Below the pieces are notes generated by a model that made no database searches, was not told where the DNA came from, and saw nothing but the letters and a program-made list of their open reading frames with translations. A stretch of 64,000 nucleotides of DNA, taken from CATQHD01 sp965202675. Lineage in GTDB: Bacteria; Actinomycetota; Acidimicrobiia; Spongiisociales; Spongiisociaceae. The stretch is from the NCBI GenBank assembly GCA_965202675.1, contig OZ241842.1, positions 2,542,001-2,606,000 of the forward strand. Direction: 5' to 3'. Of this stretch, positions 63,261 through 64,000 are shown piece by piece (position 1 is the first letter of the stretch; every line of letters starts with the position of its first letter). The position numbers and the translations under genes were made by a program.

Positions 63261-64000
63261 TCAGACGTTGCGGACGTAGGCGGCGGCGGATTCGTCCGCC
63301 GGCGAGAAGTCCCACGGGGTGTGCCGGCCGGAGGTGAGCGCCTGGTGGACCATCCGCCGTTGCTTCTGGCTCGCGGCGACTTCCGCCCGCAGCGCCGCCA
63401 GGTCCCAGCGGGCCTGCGCCATGGCCGCCAGCCGCCCCGCCGCCTCGGCCGCCGCCCCGCCCGCGCCGATCAGATCCGACTGCTCCTCCGGGTCGTCCGC
63501 GACGTCGAAGAGCTGGGCGGGCGCCCCGAGCATCGAGATGTACTTGAAGCGCCCTTCCCGGATCATCACCGCCGGGTCGGTAAGCCCCTCCCCCAGGAAC
63601 TCGCCGAACACGGGCCGCGGGGTTTCCTCCGGCGCTCCGCGGGCCAGGGGCGCCAGGCTGCGGCCGGGGCCGCCGATCGCGTCCGGGTCGAGGCCGGCGG
63701 CCTCCGCGAGGGTGGGCAGAAGGTCGATCAGCGACACCGGGGCGGCCACTCTGGCGGGCGGGATACCGGGGCCGCAGATGACCAACGGTATCCGGGCGGA
63801 GCGCTCGAAGAAGCCCATCTTGAACCACATGCCGCGTTCGCCGAGCATCTCCCCGTGGTCGGATGCGAAGACAATCAGGGTCGGCCGGGGGCGGAGCGGT
63901 TGCCGGAGGGCGGCCAGCACCCGCCCGATGTTGTCGTCGAGGTAGCTGACCGCTCCGTAGTAGGCCCGGCGGGCCGCCCGCACCCGGTCGGGGGTCAGGA
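63261..64000 (-). CDS. Sulfatase family protein (C-terminal part; gene continues beyond the window)
   Basis: The frame is open to the window edge and reads RVRAARRAYYGAVSYLDDNI, LIVFASDHGEMLGERGMWFK, GFFERSARIPLVICGPGIP and ISMLGAPAQLFDVADDPEEQ. These are typical of the second half of formylglycine-dependent sulfatases, including the metal-binding SDHGEM. The N-terminal C/S-x-P-x-R maturation motif is outside the window. It is convergent with the amidohydrolase gene. A 5' Met in the visible part is not the true start. Confidence 0.85.
   Translation of the reverse strand, partial: LTPDRVRAARRAYYGAVSYLDDNIGRVLAALRQPLRPRPTLIVFASDHGEMLGERGMWFKMGFFERSARIPLVICGPGIPPARVAAPVSLIDLLPTLAEAAGLDPDAIGGPGRSLAPLARGAPEETPRPVFGEFLGEGLTDPAVMIREGRFKYISMLGAPAQLFDVADDPEEQSDLIGAGGAAAEAAGRLAAMAQARWDLAALRAEVAASQKQRRMVHQALTSGRHTPWDFSPADESAAAYVRNV

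Overview
The window is GC-rich chromosomal DNA, densely packed with genes and interrupted by a few AT-richer accessory patches. No rRNA, tRNA or CRISPR array was seen. Gene content suggests an aerobic, high-GC actinobacterium, possibly of class Acidimicrobiia. The reasons are a form I aerobic CO dehydrogenase, an F420-type guanylyltransferase, a PPi-type phosphofructokinase, a complete 14-subunit complex I, candidate leaderless starts with TAGANT -10 boxes, and a Calx-beta surface protein ending in cysteine-containing S-layer-homology repeats. The class assignment is inference; the biochemistry is read from motifs.

Layout. 1-6081 (minus): a catabolic cluster with an isomerase fragment, VOC protein, sugar-type ABC substrate-binding lipoprotein, hydroxyisobutyrate-dehydrogenase-family reductase, M24 peptidase-fold protein, zinc alcohol dehydrogenase and SDR. 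6396-8850 (plus): CofC-like protein, VOC protein, a coiled-coil membrane protein and a higBA toxin-antitoxin locus whose toxin frame is broken. 8888-13550 (minus): coxM-coxS-coxL plus an XdhC-YHS maturation protein, the machinery for oxidising CO. 13658-27762: mostly housekeeping (PIG-L deacetylase, MOFRL glycerate kinase, amidase, PHP phosphoesterase, MurJ, methylmalonyl-CoA epimerase, PFK, Amt, L28, ABC ATPase, D-hydroxyacid dehydrogenase, HhH-GPD glycosylase, ProC), with a decayed retropepsin gene at 24238.

27763-29651 has no intact gene. It holds a promoter, about 600 bases of possibly structured transcript ending in a strong terminator, and an IS481-type transposase remnant. 29652-33003 carries a membrane Fe-S oxidoreductase and argJ. 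33000-38110 is a restriction-modification island: an N6-adenine-type methyltransferase, a PD-(D/E)XK nuclease candidate, a C5-cytosine methyltransferase, and an SfiI-like endonuclease with its SPPY-type methyltransferase. The SfiI-like endonuclease is knocked out of frame by a 16-bp tandem duplication.

38684-53706 is the nuo operon (nuoA to nuoN) with nuoE and nuoF fused. 53821-59565 is a giant surface protein with poly-G tracts both in its promoter spacer and at the end of its signal peptide, the arrangement expected of a two-level phase-variable locus. 59665-64000 holds a CoA-transferase remnant, two paralogous amidohydrolases (one lacking the HxH metal motif), an AtzB/TrzN-like amidohydrolase and the end of a sulfatase.

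Functionally, CO dehydrogenase and complex I are the main energy-conserving systems. Several accessory genes (higB, retropepsin, transposase, SfiI-like nuclease, surface-protein leader) carry frame disruptions that are either real decay or switching, or assembly errors. This is the first thing to check with raw reads.
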